Notes: generated by a model from the letters alone, not told the origin. Shown: positions 17,800 to 29,378, counted from the stretch's first letter. The stretch is DNA of 64,000 nt from an uncultured Xanthomonas sp. (GCA_943912265.1 CALTTS010000001.1:1-64000); one strand, 5' to 3'. Numbers and translations are program-made.

Positions 17800-20700
17800 A
17801 TGGCCCGTGCGGCGTCGAAACGGCGCGGTGGTGTCGGTGGCGGAGCGTGTCGCCCGCCGCTGCGGCCAAGCCTGGGTTCGATGGCCTGCGGGCTGACCGT
17901 GGCGATCCTGCTCGCCGGGCAGGTGCCCGCGAGCGCGGCGCCGGGCGTGCCGCCATCCCGTCAGGCCACGGCCGCCGAGCAGCGGCAATGGCTGCTGACC
18001 CAGTTGCGGCTGGGCCAGGCGGCCGGCCGCGCGACACTGGTCGAAGACACGCTCGCGCGTCTGCAGCTGCTGTCTCCCGATGATCCGGCCACCCTGGCGG
18101 CGCTGATGGAAGCGCAACTGTCGCGGCAGAAATACGACGAGGCCGAACGCTGGCTGGTGCGCCTGCGTGCGATCGCACCGGCATCGGCCGGCAGGGCGCA
18201 GGCCGAACGCCTGTGGCGGGCCTACCGGGGCGACGAGCGCCAACAGGTGCAGCAGGCGCGGATGCTTTCGGCGGCAGGCCGGACCGAGGAGGCATTGGCG
18301 ATCTACCGGAAGCTGTTCGGCGACGATCCGCCGGGACTCGAATTGGGCATCGACTACTGGCGCCTGCGCGCCGCCCGGGCCGGAGACCGCCGGCTGGCGG
18401 CGGATCGCCTGGCAGCACTGGACCAGCGCTATCCGGGCAGCGTGGTGCTGCGCCAGACGCTGTCGCGGTTGCTGATCGATTCCGGGCGCGGAGCCGAAGC
18501 GGTGCGGTTGCTGCACCGGATGGCGGACGAACCGGAAACGCGCGATCTGGCCGCCCGCACCGAAATGGACTACCTGAAGGGTCTGCCGGTCGGCGATGCC
18601 AGTGTCGCCGCATGGCGTGCATATCTGGCGCGGTACCCGGATTTTTCCCAGATCGACGATGCACGTGCCATTTACGACGACCAGCGCAAGCGCGTTTCGG
18701 ATCCGGCCTGGCGGGCTGGGTATCGCGGCCTGCAATGGGTGGACGAGGGCCGTGACGTCGAGGCCGAACCGCTGCTGCGACGGGCCATCCGGGCCTATCC
18801 GGGAGATCCGCAGTTCCTCGGAGGGCTGGGGCTGGCCTTGATGCATCAGGGGCGCCGCGCCGACGCGATCACGTGGTTCGAACGTGCCCGTGCGCAAGGC
18901 GCCAGCGATGGCTCGGAGAACAAGTGGGTGGATCTGATCGCCTCCACCCGGTACTGGATGTTGCTGGGACAGGCACAGGCACGGCTGGATGCTGGCGACC
19001 TGGAGCAGGCCCGCAAGCTGTACGGGCAGGCGCGCCGGCAGCGTCCGGACGATGCCAATGCCCGGCTCGGTCTGGCCGACGTGGCGCTGGCCGGCGGCGA
19101 CCGCAGCCAGGCCCTGGCCGAGCTTCAGGCCGCACGCCAGCTGGCGCCGGGCGACGATGCCGTCGTGCGCGGCTTCGTGCGGCTGTACGCGGACGATCCG
19201 GACCGGCTCGAGGCCTACCTGCAGGCATTGCCCGCCGCCCGGCGCGCCCGTTATGCCGACGACCTGCGCCGCATCCGGCGCAACCGCCTGGAGCAGCAGG
19301 CCGACCAGGCCAAGGCCGGGGGCGATGCGGAAGGCGAGGTCCGGCTGCTGGCGCAGGCTGCGGGGCTGGCACCGGATGATCCATGGCTCGCCTATCGTTG
19401 GGCGAATGCATTGCATGCGCTCGAGCGCGACGGCGAAGCCGATGCCGCGTTCGCGCAACTGCTGGAGCAGGCCGGCGACGATCCGCAGGCCCGCTATGCG
19501 CATGCGCTGTATCTGTCCGCGACCGATCGCGCAGCGGCGGCGCAGGCGGAGCTGGAACGGATTCCGCGCGACCGGCGCAGCGATGGCATGGTGGCGCTTG
19601 CCGAGCGCCTGCAGCGGGAACAGACGCTGGCGCAAGCGCGCCGTCTGCATGCCGAGGGACAGGATGCCCGGGCCGAGGGCTTGTTGGCTTCGCTGCCGAT
19701 CGATGACGACACGCGGCTGTTGCTGGCCGGATGGGCAATGGATCGTCGCGACTATGCGCGCGCGCAAACCCTGTACGCGGACGTGCTGGCTGCCACGCCC
19801 AATCAGCCGGAGGCCCGCATCGGTCGGGTCGAGGCCTGGCTGGCGGCGGGCCGAAGCGACGAAGCGCGCCGTGACCTGGCCGACATCAACGTGGCCTCCA
19901 TGCAGGATGATGCCGATCGCCTCAGGCGCGTGGCCGACGCCTGGCTGACGCTGGGCGAACCGGTCCAAGCAGGGTACTGGCTGCAGACTGCGCTTGGAAC
20001 GGGCGCGGCACCGGAGCCGCGCGTGCGACGCGATCTGGCGCGCCTGCTGGCGCGTACCGATGCGCATGCCGCGCTGGACGAATATGCGCTGGCGATGCGC
20101 GACGAAGGCCTGCTTCGACCGGACGATGCCATGCCACGCGACGATCGCGCGCTGACCCGCGCCAGTCGCGAACAGGATGCCGACGACTGGCTGCGGCGCA
20201 GCCTGCGCAGCGACGTCGATGCCCTGTATCGACGCGAGAATCCGACCCTCACCGTGTTCAACGATGCCAGCCGGCGCAGTGACGGTACGCCGGGCATTTC
20301 GCGCTTGCGCCGCGACACGCGCATCGCACACCTGGACATCCCGCTGGCGGGAGGGACGGCATTTGCGCGGATCGAGCAGTTCTCCTTCGATGCCGGCCGT
20401 TTCCAGGGCGATGCCGACGGCATCTACGTCGCTGATTTCGGCACCTGCCTGCTGGCCGTGACCGATGCCGGTGGACAGGCGTTCACCCTGCCCGGATGCA
20501 GCCGTGACCGTCACCAGCGCCTGTCCACGGGGGCGGCCCCGGCGGTCGGTTGGCGCAACGCCGGCGATACCCTGTCCTTCGATCTCGGGCATTCGCCGTC
20601 CGGATACCCGGTCGGCGACTGGTATGGCGGCGTCGACACCGCGGGCGATCTCGGTCCGCTGTATTGGTCGGCGACCGCCTCGCGGCGACCGATGACCAAC

Positions 20701-21435
20701 TCGCTGTTGTCGCAGGCCGGCGCCATCGATCCGCGTACGGGCATCCGCTGGGGCGGCGTGACCGCGACGGGCATCACCTTCGGGCTCGGTTACGACCAAG
20801 GCGGGTCCGACGGCGTTTGGTCGAGCTGGAGCGCGCACCGGCTGGTTGGCGAAAACGTGGCCGGCAACCGCCGTGCCCGGGCAATGGCGGGCTGGTATCA
20901 CAAGTTCGTGCAGCGCGCCGACTTGCGCCTGGATGCGGGGGTGAGCGCGATGTACTGGCGCTACGCGAAAGACCTGGGCGGCTACAGCCTGGGGCAGGGC
21001 GGTTATTACAGCCCGCAGCGCTATGCCTCGCTCGGTCTGCCGGTGTCCTTCGCCTGGCGCAATGCGGACTGGTCGGTGCGCCTGGATGCATCGGCCAGCG
21101 TCTCGGCCAGCCGCAGCGACGCGATCGCGCGCTATCCGTATGCACCGGCCATCCGCGAAGCGCTGGCCCGGCTGCATGAGGAATACGGCGATCTCGAGCC
21201 GATCGATGCCGGCAGCGCGGACAGCCGCAGCACCGGGACCGGCTACAAGCTGTCGTTGGCGGTGGAACGACGGCTTTCCGATCACTTCGTCCTGGGAGCG
21301 GCGACCACCCTGCAGCACAGCCAGGACTATTCGCCCAATGCCTTCCAGCTCTACCTGCGCTACACGGCAAGGCCCTGGCAGGGCAATCTGCCACTGCCGG
21401 TCACTCCGCTGACGCCGTATGGCGAATTCAGGTGA
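17800..21435 (+). CDS. bcsC: Cellulose export outer-membrane protein BcsC
   Basis: About 1211 aa. The N-terminal signal segment is unusually long and Gly/Arg-rich (hydrophobic core SMACGLTVAILLAGQ, cleavage near ASA). It is followed by about 750 residues of TPR helices, with many LxxxGxxxxA-type repeats. The C-terminal BCSC domain (about residues 830-1211) forms an outer-membrane beta-barrel, with alternating Gly/aromatic strands ending in YGEFR. It carries the glucan across periplasm and outer membrane. It starts 2 bp after bcsB. In E. coli bcsZ lies before bcsC; here it follows. Confidence 0.93.
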   Translation: MARAASKRRGGVGGGACRPPLRPSLGSMACGLTVAILLAGQVPASAAPGVPPSRQATAAEQRQWLLTQLRLGQAAGRATLVEDTLARLQLLSPDDPATLAALMEAQLSRQKYDEAERWLVRLRAIAPASAGRAQAERLWRAYRGDERQQVQQARMLSAAGRTEEALAIYRKLFGDDPPGLELGIDYWRLRAARAGDRRLAADRLAALDQRYPGSVVLRQTLSRLLIDSGRGAEAVRLLHRMADEPETRDLAARTEMDYLKGLPVGDASVAAWRAYLARYPDFSQIDDARAIYDDQRKRVSDPAWRAGYRGLQWVDEGRDVEAEPLLRRAIRAYPGDPQFLGGLGLALMHQGRRADAITWFERARAQGASDGSENKWVDLIASTRYWMLLGQAQARLDAGDLEQARKLYGQARRQRPDDANARLGLADVALAGGDRSQALAELQAARQLAPGDDAVVRGFVRLYADDPDRLEAYLQALPAARRARYADDLRRIRRNRLEQQADQAKAGGDAEGEVRLLAQAAGLAPDDPWLAYRWANALHALERDGEADAAFAQLLEQAGDDPQARYAHALYLSATDRAAAAQAELERIPRDRRSDGMVALAERLQREQTLAQARRLHAEGQDARAEGLLASLPIDDDTRLLLAGWAMDRRDYARAQTLYADVLAATPNQPEARIGRVEAWLAAGRSDEARRDLADINVASMQDDADRLRRVADAWLTLGEPVQAGYWLQTALGTGAAPEPRVRRDLARLLARTDAHAALDEYALAMRDEGLLRPDDAMPRDDRALTRASREQDADDWLRRSLRSDVDALYRRENPTLTVFNDASRRSDGTPGISRLRRDTRIAHLDIPLAGGTAFARIEQFSFDAGRFQGDADGIYVADFGTCLLAVTDAGGQAFTLPGCSRDRHQRLSTGAAPAVGWRNAGDTLSFDLGHSPSGYPVGDWYGGVDTAGDLGPLYWSATASRRPMTNSLLSQAGAIDPRTGIRWGGVTATGITFGLGYDQGGSDGVWSSWSAHRLVGENVAGNRRARAMAGWYHKFVQRADLRLDAGVSAMYWRYAKDLGGYSLGQGGYYSPQRYASLGLPVSFAWRNADWSVRLDASASVSASRSDAIARYPYAPAIREALARLHEEYGDLEPIDAGSADSRSTGTGYKLSLAVERRLSDHFVLGAATTLQHSQDYSPNAFQLYLRYTARPWQGNLPLPVTPLTPYGEFR

Positions 21436-21436
21436 C

Positions 21437-22615
21437 ATGCCCGCCGACCGGCCCTCGCTGAAGAGGCGGCGCCTGGCGTTGCATGGCCTGGCGGCATTGG
21501 CGGGAGCATGGGTCTGGCCACGGCATGCTATGGCGGTGGAGGACGGGGGCGCTGCCTGCGGCCCATGGCCAGCATGGGACGCCTTTGTAGGCAATTTCCT
21601 GCAGGATGATGGCCGCGTGGTCGATCCAGGCGAGCCCGACCGACGCAGTACCTCCGAGGGGCAGTCCTATGCCCTGTTCTTTGCCTTGGTCGGCAACGAC
21701 CAAGCCCGGTTCGACCGGATATTGCAGTGGACGGAGAACAACCTCGCACAAGGTGACCTGACCCGGCATCTGCCGGCCTGGTGGTGGGGGCATGATGTCG
21801 ACAGCGGCACATGGCGGGTGCTGGACGACAATTCGGCCAGTGATGCCGACCTATGGCTGGCCTACGCGCTGATCGAGGCGGCACGCTTGTGGGGACGACC
21901 GGGGCTGGGCGAGACCGGCATGCGCTTGCTGCAAACCGTCAGGGCGCGGGAAGTGCTCGATGTGCCCGGATTGGGGGCGATGCTGTTGCCGGGGGCAATC
22001 GGATTCGTCGAGGCCGACCTGTGGCGCTTCAATCCCAGCTATCTGCCGCTGCCGTTGTTGCGCCGGTTTGCCGCGGTGGATCGGCGCGGGCCGTGGCCGG
22101 CCATGGCGCGGAACACGCTGGCGATGCTGGTTCAGGCATCGCCGCACGGTTTCGCGCCGGACTGGGTGGCATGGCAGGCGGGGCGCTTCGTTGTCGACCC
22201 GGCCAAGGGGGCCATCGGAAGCTACGACGCCATCCGCGTCTATCTGTGGGCCGGCATGACCGCCCCGGACGATCCCGCGGCAAAGACGTTGCTGCGATCC
22301 TTGCACGGTCCGCTGGACCTGCTGCAGCGCGAAGGACGGCTCGCGGAGCGTGTCGACACGCGCACGGGTACGCCCGCCGGCAGCGCGCCCTACGGCTTCC
22401 ATGCGGCACTGCTGCCGTACCTGCAGGCACAGGGACAATCATCGCTGGTCATGCAGTTGCGCGGATCGATGCCGACTGTCGAACAGCAGCGGCAGGCTCT
22501 GGCGTATTACGCACAGGCGCTGGCGCTGTTCGGCCTGGGCTGGCTGGAAGGACGCTACCGGTTCGGCCGCGACGGGCGGCTGCAGCCCGGCTGGCTGCGC
22601 TGCACGACGGGCTGA
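21437..22615 (+). CDS. bcsZ: Periplasmic endo-1,4-beta-glucanase BcsZ (GH8)
   Basis: About 392 aa family 8 glycoside hydrolase that trims nascent cellulose in the periplasm. STSEGQSYALFF carries the catalytic acid Glu, and DADLWLAYAL and the later GSYDAIRVYLW segment are family hallmarks. The N-terminus has SLKRRRLALHGLAALAG before a cleavage-type AMA; the arginine run could act as a Sec or, less likely, a Tat signal. I chose ATG 21437, with AGG just upstream, right after the bcsC stop; ATG 21419 would overlap bcsC. It is the last gene of the operon, before a hairpin terminator. Confidence 0.93.
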   Translation: MPADRPSLKRRRLALHGLAALAGAWVWPRHAMAVEDGGAACGPWPAWDAFVGNFLQDDGRVVDPGEPDRRSTSEGQSYALFFALVGNDQARFDRILQWTENNLAQGDLTRHLPAWWWGHDVDSGTWRVLDDNSASDADLWLAYALIEAARLWGRPGLGETGMRLLQTVRAREVLDVPGLGAMLLPGAIGFVEADLWRFNPSYLPLPLLRRFAAVDRRGPWPAMARNTLAMLVQASPHGFAPDWVAWQAGRFVVDPAKGAIGSYDAIRVYLWAGMTAPDDPAAKTLLRSLHGPLDLLQREGRLAERVDTRTGTPAGSAPYGFHAALLPYLQAQGQSSLVMQLRGSMPTVEQQRQALAYYAQALALFGLGWLEGRYRFGRDGRLQPGWLRCTTG

Positions 22616-22627
22616 GGTTTCCTGTCG

Positions 22628-22655
22628 CGGCGCACGGCGCACGGCGCACGGCGCA
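22628..22655. repeat. Four tandem copies of a 7-bp unit
   Basis: CGGCGCA is repeated four times head to tail between the bcsZ stop and the terminator hairpin. It is short and non-coding, with no known role. Confidence 0.7.
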
Positions 22656-22660
22656 AAGAG

Positions 22661-22684
22661 AAAGGCGCGGAATTCCGCGCCTTT
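22661..22684. terminator. Bidirectional terminator between bcsZ and ettA
   Basis: A perfect 10-bp inverted repeat, AAAGGCGCGG / CCGCGCCTTT with an AATT loop, followed by T on the plus strand and preceded by A-rich sequence. It sits between convergent genes and can serve both. Confidence 0.85.
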
Positions 22685-22705
22685 TCGGTAGTCGCGATGT
22701 AGCGC

Positions 22706-24370
<1,665 letters not shown>

Positions 24371-24439
24371 GCGCGCTCCGTGGGCACGAACTGGCCGCTC
24401 CGTCGCAAGGACGGCCCGGCCTGGGATGGGGATGCCGGG

Positions 24440-24445
24440 ATTATA
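24440..24445 (-). promoter_or_regulatory. Candidate -10 element for ettA
   Basis: On the minus strand the sequence is TATAAT, a perfect -10 hexamer, 70 nt from the ettA ATG. The -35 is poor. It lies in the 225-bp divergent spacer between ettA and the RcnB-family gene, which otherwise shows nothing recognisable. Confidence 0.45.
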
Positions 24446-24595
24446 GCGGGACGGGGCTCCGGCCACGCGGGGAGCGGCTTCCCTTCCCGAATCTGAATGC
24501 GCGATGCTCGCGCCGGCATTGCAAGCGATTCCAGCCAGAATCGGTTAAGTCGCCGAGCCCAATATAGGCCCGCAACCACTCACCGGAGCCGCGCA

Positions 24596-25041
24596 ATGGT
24601 TACCCGCACTTTCTCGCTTCGCTGTTGGCCGCGCTTGCCTTGGCGACGGCACCGGGGCTGGCTTTGGCCGACGACTGGGATCATGGCGACCGTCATGGCC
24701 ATCACGACGACCGGCGCGATGATCGTCGCGACTGGCGTGATGATCGGCGTGATTGGCGTGACGACCGTCGCGATTACCGGCAGGGGTACCGCGAGGGCTA
24801 CCGCGATGCCGACTACCGTCCGGGTCCGCCGCCGCATGCGCCGGCCTGGGGGTATCGCTATTCGCGCGGCGCCCGCTATTACGACGCCTACCGCGGCCCG
24901 GTCTACGTGGTGGACCGCTACCCGGACTATCACCTGCGCCGCCCGCCGTACGGCTACCACTGGGTGCGCGACGACCGTGGCAATTTCCTGATGGTGGCCA
25001 TCGCCACCGGCATCATCGCGGACATCCTGTTGAACCACTGA
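24596..25041 (+). CDS. RcnB-family periplasmic protein with frameshifted signal-peptide start
   Basis: Secreted protein of the RcnB/YohN type, a family linked to Ni/Co homeostasis. The readable frame from 24625 gives ALATAPGLALA, then repeats of the DDRRDW type, then the family C-terminus (VYVVDRYPDYHLRRPP.GYHWV). The best start, ATG 24596 with GGAG 7 nt upstream, is one base out of frame with the rest. Adding one T to the TTT run near 24610 would give a complete signal peptide beginning MVTRTFLASLLAA. If the sequence is right, translation must start at the weak TTG 24625 or the gene is inactive. The metal role is family-level only. Confidence 0.7.
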
Positions 25042-25182
25042 ACACGGTGTTGATGCGAAGCCCCCGGCCGTGTCCCGCCGGGGGCTTCGGCGTTTCCGGG
25101 GATGGCGAATTCCCGGTGCGGAGCAGGTGGCGGGTTAAACTGTGCGCAGCCAGCTTTCCCCATTCCGAACCCCGGAGCCCCG

Positions 25183-26436
<1,254 letters not shown>

Positions 26437-26459
26437 GCACGACGGACTGACGGCCCGCG

Positions 26460-26993
26460 ATGTACTGCCCCTTCTGCCAGCACAGCGACACCCGCGTGAT
26501 CGACTCGCGGGTGTCCGAGGACGGCGCCACCATCCGCCGTCGCCGCGTCTGCGAGGCCTGCGGCGAGCGCTTCAGCACGCTGGAAACGGTGGAGCTGAAG
26601 CTGCCGTCCATCGTCAAGGGCGACGGCCGGCGCGAACCGTTCGACGGGCGCAAGCTGCGCCTGAGCATGGAGCGCGCGCTGCACAAGCGTCCGGTGTCGG
26701 AAGAGCAGCTCGAAACCGCGGTGCGCGCGGTGGTGCATCAGGCGCGCATGAGCGGCGAGCGCGAGCTGCCATCGCGCCGTCTGGGCGATTTCGTGATGGA
26801 GCAGATGCGCAAGCTCGACCATGTCGGCTACGTGCGTTTCGCCTCGGTGTACCGCAGTTTCGAGGACGTGGCCGACTTCCGCGAGGAGCTGGAAAAGCTC
26901 GAACGCGACGTGCCCGAGGAAGGCCAGCTCTCGCTGCTGGGCGAGGCGGCATCCGCGCCGGCACCGGCCGCGCGCAGGCCGCGCGCGAAATGA
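26460..26993 (+). CDS. nrdR: Transcriptional repressor NrdR
   Basis: 177 aa. An N-terminal zinc ribbon (MYCPFCQ and CEACGERF) is followed by an ATP-cone domain (about residues 46-136, with VKGDGRREPFDGRKL). The C-terminal tail is Ala/Pro-rich and longer than usual. NrdR binds ATP/dATP and represses ribonucleotide reductase genes at NrdR boxes. No NrdR box was noticed nearby, so its targets lie elsewhere. The gene starts 23 bp after glyA. Confidence 0.97.
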   Translation: MYCPFCQHSDTRVIDSRVSEDGATIRRRRVCEACGERFSTLETVELKLPSIVKGDGRREPFDGRKLRLSMERALHKRPVSEEQLETAVRAVVHQARMSGERELPSRRLGDFVMEQMRKLDHVGYVRFASVYRSFEDVADFREELEKLERDVPEEGQLSLLGEAASAPAPAARRPRAK

Positions 26994-27033
26994 CGGCGGC
27001 GGCCCGTTGCCGGTTTCCCCGGAGTCGCAGCCG

Positions 27034-28161
27034 GTGACCGCCCCGCGGTTCTCCGCCGCCGACCACCGCTGGATGGCCCGGGCCCTGCGCCTGGCCGAGC
27101 GCGGCGCAGGCAGCACGCGGCCGAACCCGATGGTCGGCTGCGTGCTGGTGCGCGACGGCGCGGTGGTGGGCGAGGGCTGGCACCAGCGCAAGGGCGGGCC
27201 GCACGCGGAGGTGTTCGCGCTGCGCGCGGCCGGCGACCGCGCGCACGGCGCCACCGCCTACGTCACCCTCGAACCCTGCGCGCATTTCGGCCGCACGCCG
27301 CCGTGCGCCGATGCGCTGGCGGCCGCCGGCGTGGCGCGGGTGGTCGGCGCGATGCGCGACCCGTTCCCGCAGGTGGACGGCGCCGGGTTCGACAGGCTGC
27401 GCGCGGCCGGCATCGAGGTCGACTCCGGGCTGATGGAAGCCCAGGCGCGCGCGCTGAATGCCGGCTTCCTGTCGCGCATCGAGCGCGGCCGGCCGTGGGT
27501 GCGGATCAAGCTCGCCGCCAGCCTCGACGGGCGCACCGCGATGGCCGACGGCGATTCCAGGTGGATCACCGGCGAGGCCGCGCGCGCGGACGTGCAGCGC
27601 TGGCGCGCGCGCGCCTCGGCCATCCTCACCGGGGCCGGCACCGTGCTGGCCGACGACCCGCACCTGACCGTGCGGCTGGGCGAAGGCGCGGAGGTGCTGC
27701 CGCCGCTGCGGGTGGTGCTCGATGCCCGCCTGTCCACGCTGGCGCGCGCCAAGGTGCGCAGCGCGGATGCGCCGACGCTGTACCTGCACGCGCCCGGCGC
27801 GGAACCGCCGCCCGGGCTCGACATCGACCACGCGGCGGTGCCGCTGGCGGCCGACGGCCGGCTCGACCTGCACGCGGTGCTGCGCTGCCTCGGCGAGCGG
27901 GAGATCAACGAGGTCCACGTCGAGGCCGGCGCCACCCTGTGCGGCGCGCTGCTGCGCGAAGGCCTGGCCGACGAACTGCTGCTCTACACCGCGCCGCTGC
28001 TGCTCGGCGATGGCGCCCGCCCGCTGCTGGCCGGGCTCGGCATCGGCCGCATGGCCGAACGCATCGCGCTGGAAACGCTGGACCTGCGCATGCTCGGCCG
28101 CGACCTGCGCTGGCGGCTGCGGCCGGTGCGTGATCGGGACGAGCAAGAGTCACTGAAATGA
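27034..28161 (+). CDS. ribD: Bifunctional riboflavin deaminase/reductase RibD
   Basis: About 375 aa, catalysing steps 2 and 3 of riboflavin synthesis. The N-terminal zinc deaminase has GPHAEVFAL (HAE) and LEPCAHFGRTPPCADAL (PCx8C). The C-terminal NADPH-dependent reductase begins near KLAASLDGRTA and includes GEAARADVQRWRARA. The GTG start at 27034 has GGAG 10 nt upstream and begins 40 bp after nrdR. Unlike ribE it has no FMN riboswitch directly upstream, so it seems to be expressed with glyA-nrdR. A minus-strand gene separates it from the rest of the rib genes. Confidence 0.96.
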   Translation: MTAPRFSAADHRWMARALRLAERGAGSTRPNPMVGCVLVRDGAVVGEGWHQRKGGPHAEVFALRAAGDRAHGATAYVTLEPCAHFGRTPPCADALAAAGVARVVGAMRDPFPQVDGAGFDRLRAAGIEVDSGLMEAQARALNAGFLSRIERGRPWVRIKLAASLDGRTAMADGDSRWITGEAARADVQRWRARASAILTGAGTVLADDPHLTVRLGEGAEVLPPLRVVLDARLSTLARAKVRSADAPTLYLHAPGAEPPPGLDIDHAAVPLAADGRLDLHAVLRCLGEREINEVHVEAGATLCGALLREGLADELLLYTAPLLLGDGARPLLAGLGIGRMAERIALETLDLRMLGRDLRWRLRPVRDRDEQESLK

Positions 28162-28165
28162 CGAA

Positions 28166-28181
28166 GGCCCCGACCGGGGCC
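28166..28181. terminator. Hairpin between ribD and the Ax21-like gene
   Basis: GGCCCC-GACC-GGGGCC between convergent genes. On the minus strand it is followed by a T-rich TTCGTCATTT, and on the plus strand by a weak tract. It is a likely but not strong terminator. Confidence 0.5.
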
Positions 28182-28230
28182 CTCGCCAAGTTTCACGTCG
28201 CCATGCCGGTCGGCATGGCAATCGGCCACA

Positions 28231-28884
28231 TCAGAAACTGGCGCGCACGCCCAGCGATGCCTGGGTGGCGCCGTCGTAGGCCTGCACTTCGCCGACGATG
28301 CCCCAGGTGCGGTTGAAGCTGACCTGCAGGCCGGCGGTGCCGACGAACTTGCTGTCGAAGATGTCGTCGGCGTGCTCGCCGTCGATGTAGCCGACCTTCA
28401 GCCAGCCCTCGGTGTGTTCGGACGGCTTGCCGCGGATGCCCAGGTTCAGGCGGCCGAGGTTGACGTGATCCTTGTCCGTCTCGCTATCGCCATGGGCAGA
28501 CAGTTTGATTTTGGCTTCCAGGCGCTGCCAGCCGATGTCGGCGACGAAATCGACCTTGTCGGTCATTTCCTGGAAGTAGCCGATGCCCAGTTCCGGCTGG
28601 CTGATGGTGGTCTTCAGGCTCAGGCGGTCTGCCGGAGTGTTGCCGAGATCGACATGGTCGGTACGGGACATCTGGGTGTAGCCGCCGAACACGTACAACT
28701 GCGGGGACACGGCATACGAACCGCGCACGTAGGCGCCATCGACGCTGGGGTCATCCAGCTCGGACGAGTGCAGCTTCAGATGGTTGTAGCCGCCTTCGAC
28801 GTAGGTGTAGCTCAGGCCATCCGCGGCGGACGCGGCAAACGGTGCGGCCGCCAGCAGGGCAGCCAGGATCAGGGTATTACGCAT
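28231..28884 (-). CDS. Ax21-family outer-membrane beta-barrel protein
   Basis: 217 aa. A classical signal peptide (MRNTLILAALLAAAPFAASA) is followed by GLSYTYVEGGY, the start typical of Ax21-family proteins of Xanthomonadaceae. Alternating beta-strands follow (VFGGYTQM, LGIGYFQEM, GWLKVGYIDGEH), with a C-terminal Phe as in outer-membrane porin-like barrels. Ax21 was once proposed as a secreted immune elicitor, later reassigned as a small outer-membrane protein with unclear function. It sits alone on the minus strand between ribD and the FMN riboswitch. The family call is by pattern recall. Confidence 0.75.
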   Translation of the reverse strand: MRNTLILAALLAAAPFAASAADGLSYTYVEGGYNHLKLHSSELDDPSVDGAYVRGSYAVSPQLYVFGGYTQMSRTDHVDLGNTPADRLSLKTTISQPELGIGYFQEMTDKVDFVADIGWQRLEAKIKLSAHGDSETDKDHVNLGRLNLGIRGKPSEHTEGWLKVGYIDGEHADDIFDSKFVGTAGLQVSFNRTWGIVGEVQAYDGATQASLGVRASF

Positions 28885-29063
28885 GTTTCAGTTCTCTCCA
28901 GAAATGGAAATCCGTATCTGCCGCTCCGTTGCGGGGCGGCCTGCGACAGTCCTGTCGCGGTGCGGATTGTAAACGCAGCGTTCGGCCTGTCGCCACGGAC
29001 TGCCGGCTTCGGCCGGCCGTGCCGCTGCTAGAATGCGCAGGCCGGTTCGCCGGCACACACGAC

Positions 29064-29241
29064 GTCTTCAGGGCGGGGCGGAATTCCCCACCGGCGGTAG
29101 GTGGACGGCTCCCGGCGGGAGCTGCCACGAGCCCGCGAGCGCTTGCCGATGCAGCCGGCCCACGCGGCCGCCCGCCCGGCAAGGTCAGCAGATCCGGTGC
29201 GATGCCGGAGCCGACGGTCACAGTCCGGATGAAAGAAGACG
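29064..29241 (+). ncRNA. FMN riboswitch (RFN element)
   Basis: The conserved RFN core is visible in order: CTTCAGGGCGGGG at the 5' end, CCCCACCGGCGGTAGG, AGCCCGCGAG, GGTCAGCAGATCCGG, GCCGACGGTCACAGTCCGGATG and GAAGA at the 3' end. This aptamer binds FMN and lowers expression of downstream riboflavin genes. It precedes ribE-ribBA-ribH-nusB. Confidence 0.97.
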
Positions 29242-29251
29242 GCCATCGCGC

Positions 29252-29285
29252 GGCCCGCTGCCGTGCGCGGGCCTGTTTGCCTTGT
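29252..29285 (+). terminator. Candidate riboswitch-controlled terminator
   Basis: Directly after the aptamer, GGCCCGC and GCGGGCC form a 7-bp stem with an 8-nt loop, followed by TGTTTGCCTT and soon TTTTT. This suggests that FMN acts by transcription termination. Only the hairpin itself was seen; no antiterminator pairing was worked out. Confidence 0.5.
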
Positions 29286-29318
29286 GACGTTTTTCGCCCA
29301 TCACTGCGGGAAACGCGC

Positions 29319-29378
29319 ATGAACGAGATCCACATCCACACGCCATCCGGCCACTGCCCGGCACGGGAGGTGCGCTGA
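29319..29378 (+). CDS. Possible 19-codon leader ORF before ribE
   Basis: ATG 29319 opens a 19-residue frame (MNEIHIHTPSGHCPAREVR) whose TGA overlaps the ribE ATG (TGATG). It lies between riboswitch and ribE and would couple translation. No strong ribosome-binding site is seen, and coding status is unproven. Confidence 0.3.
   Translation: MNEIHIHTPSGHCPAREVR

Noticed and set aside
17635..21594. Minus-strand open frame of 1319 codons opposite bcsC
   Set aside because: No recognisable motif; bcsC on the other strand has signal peptide, TPR and barrel domains.
22628..22655. Tandem 7-mers as a CRISPR or attachment-site repeat
   Set aside because: Units are directly adjacent with no spacers, and no integrase or cas gene is near.
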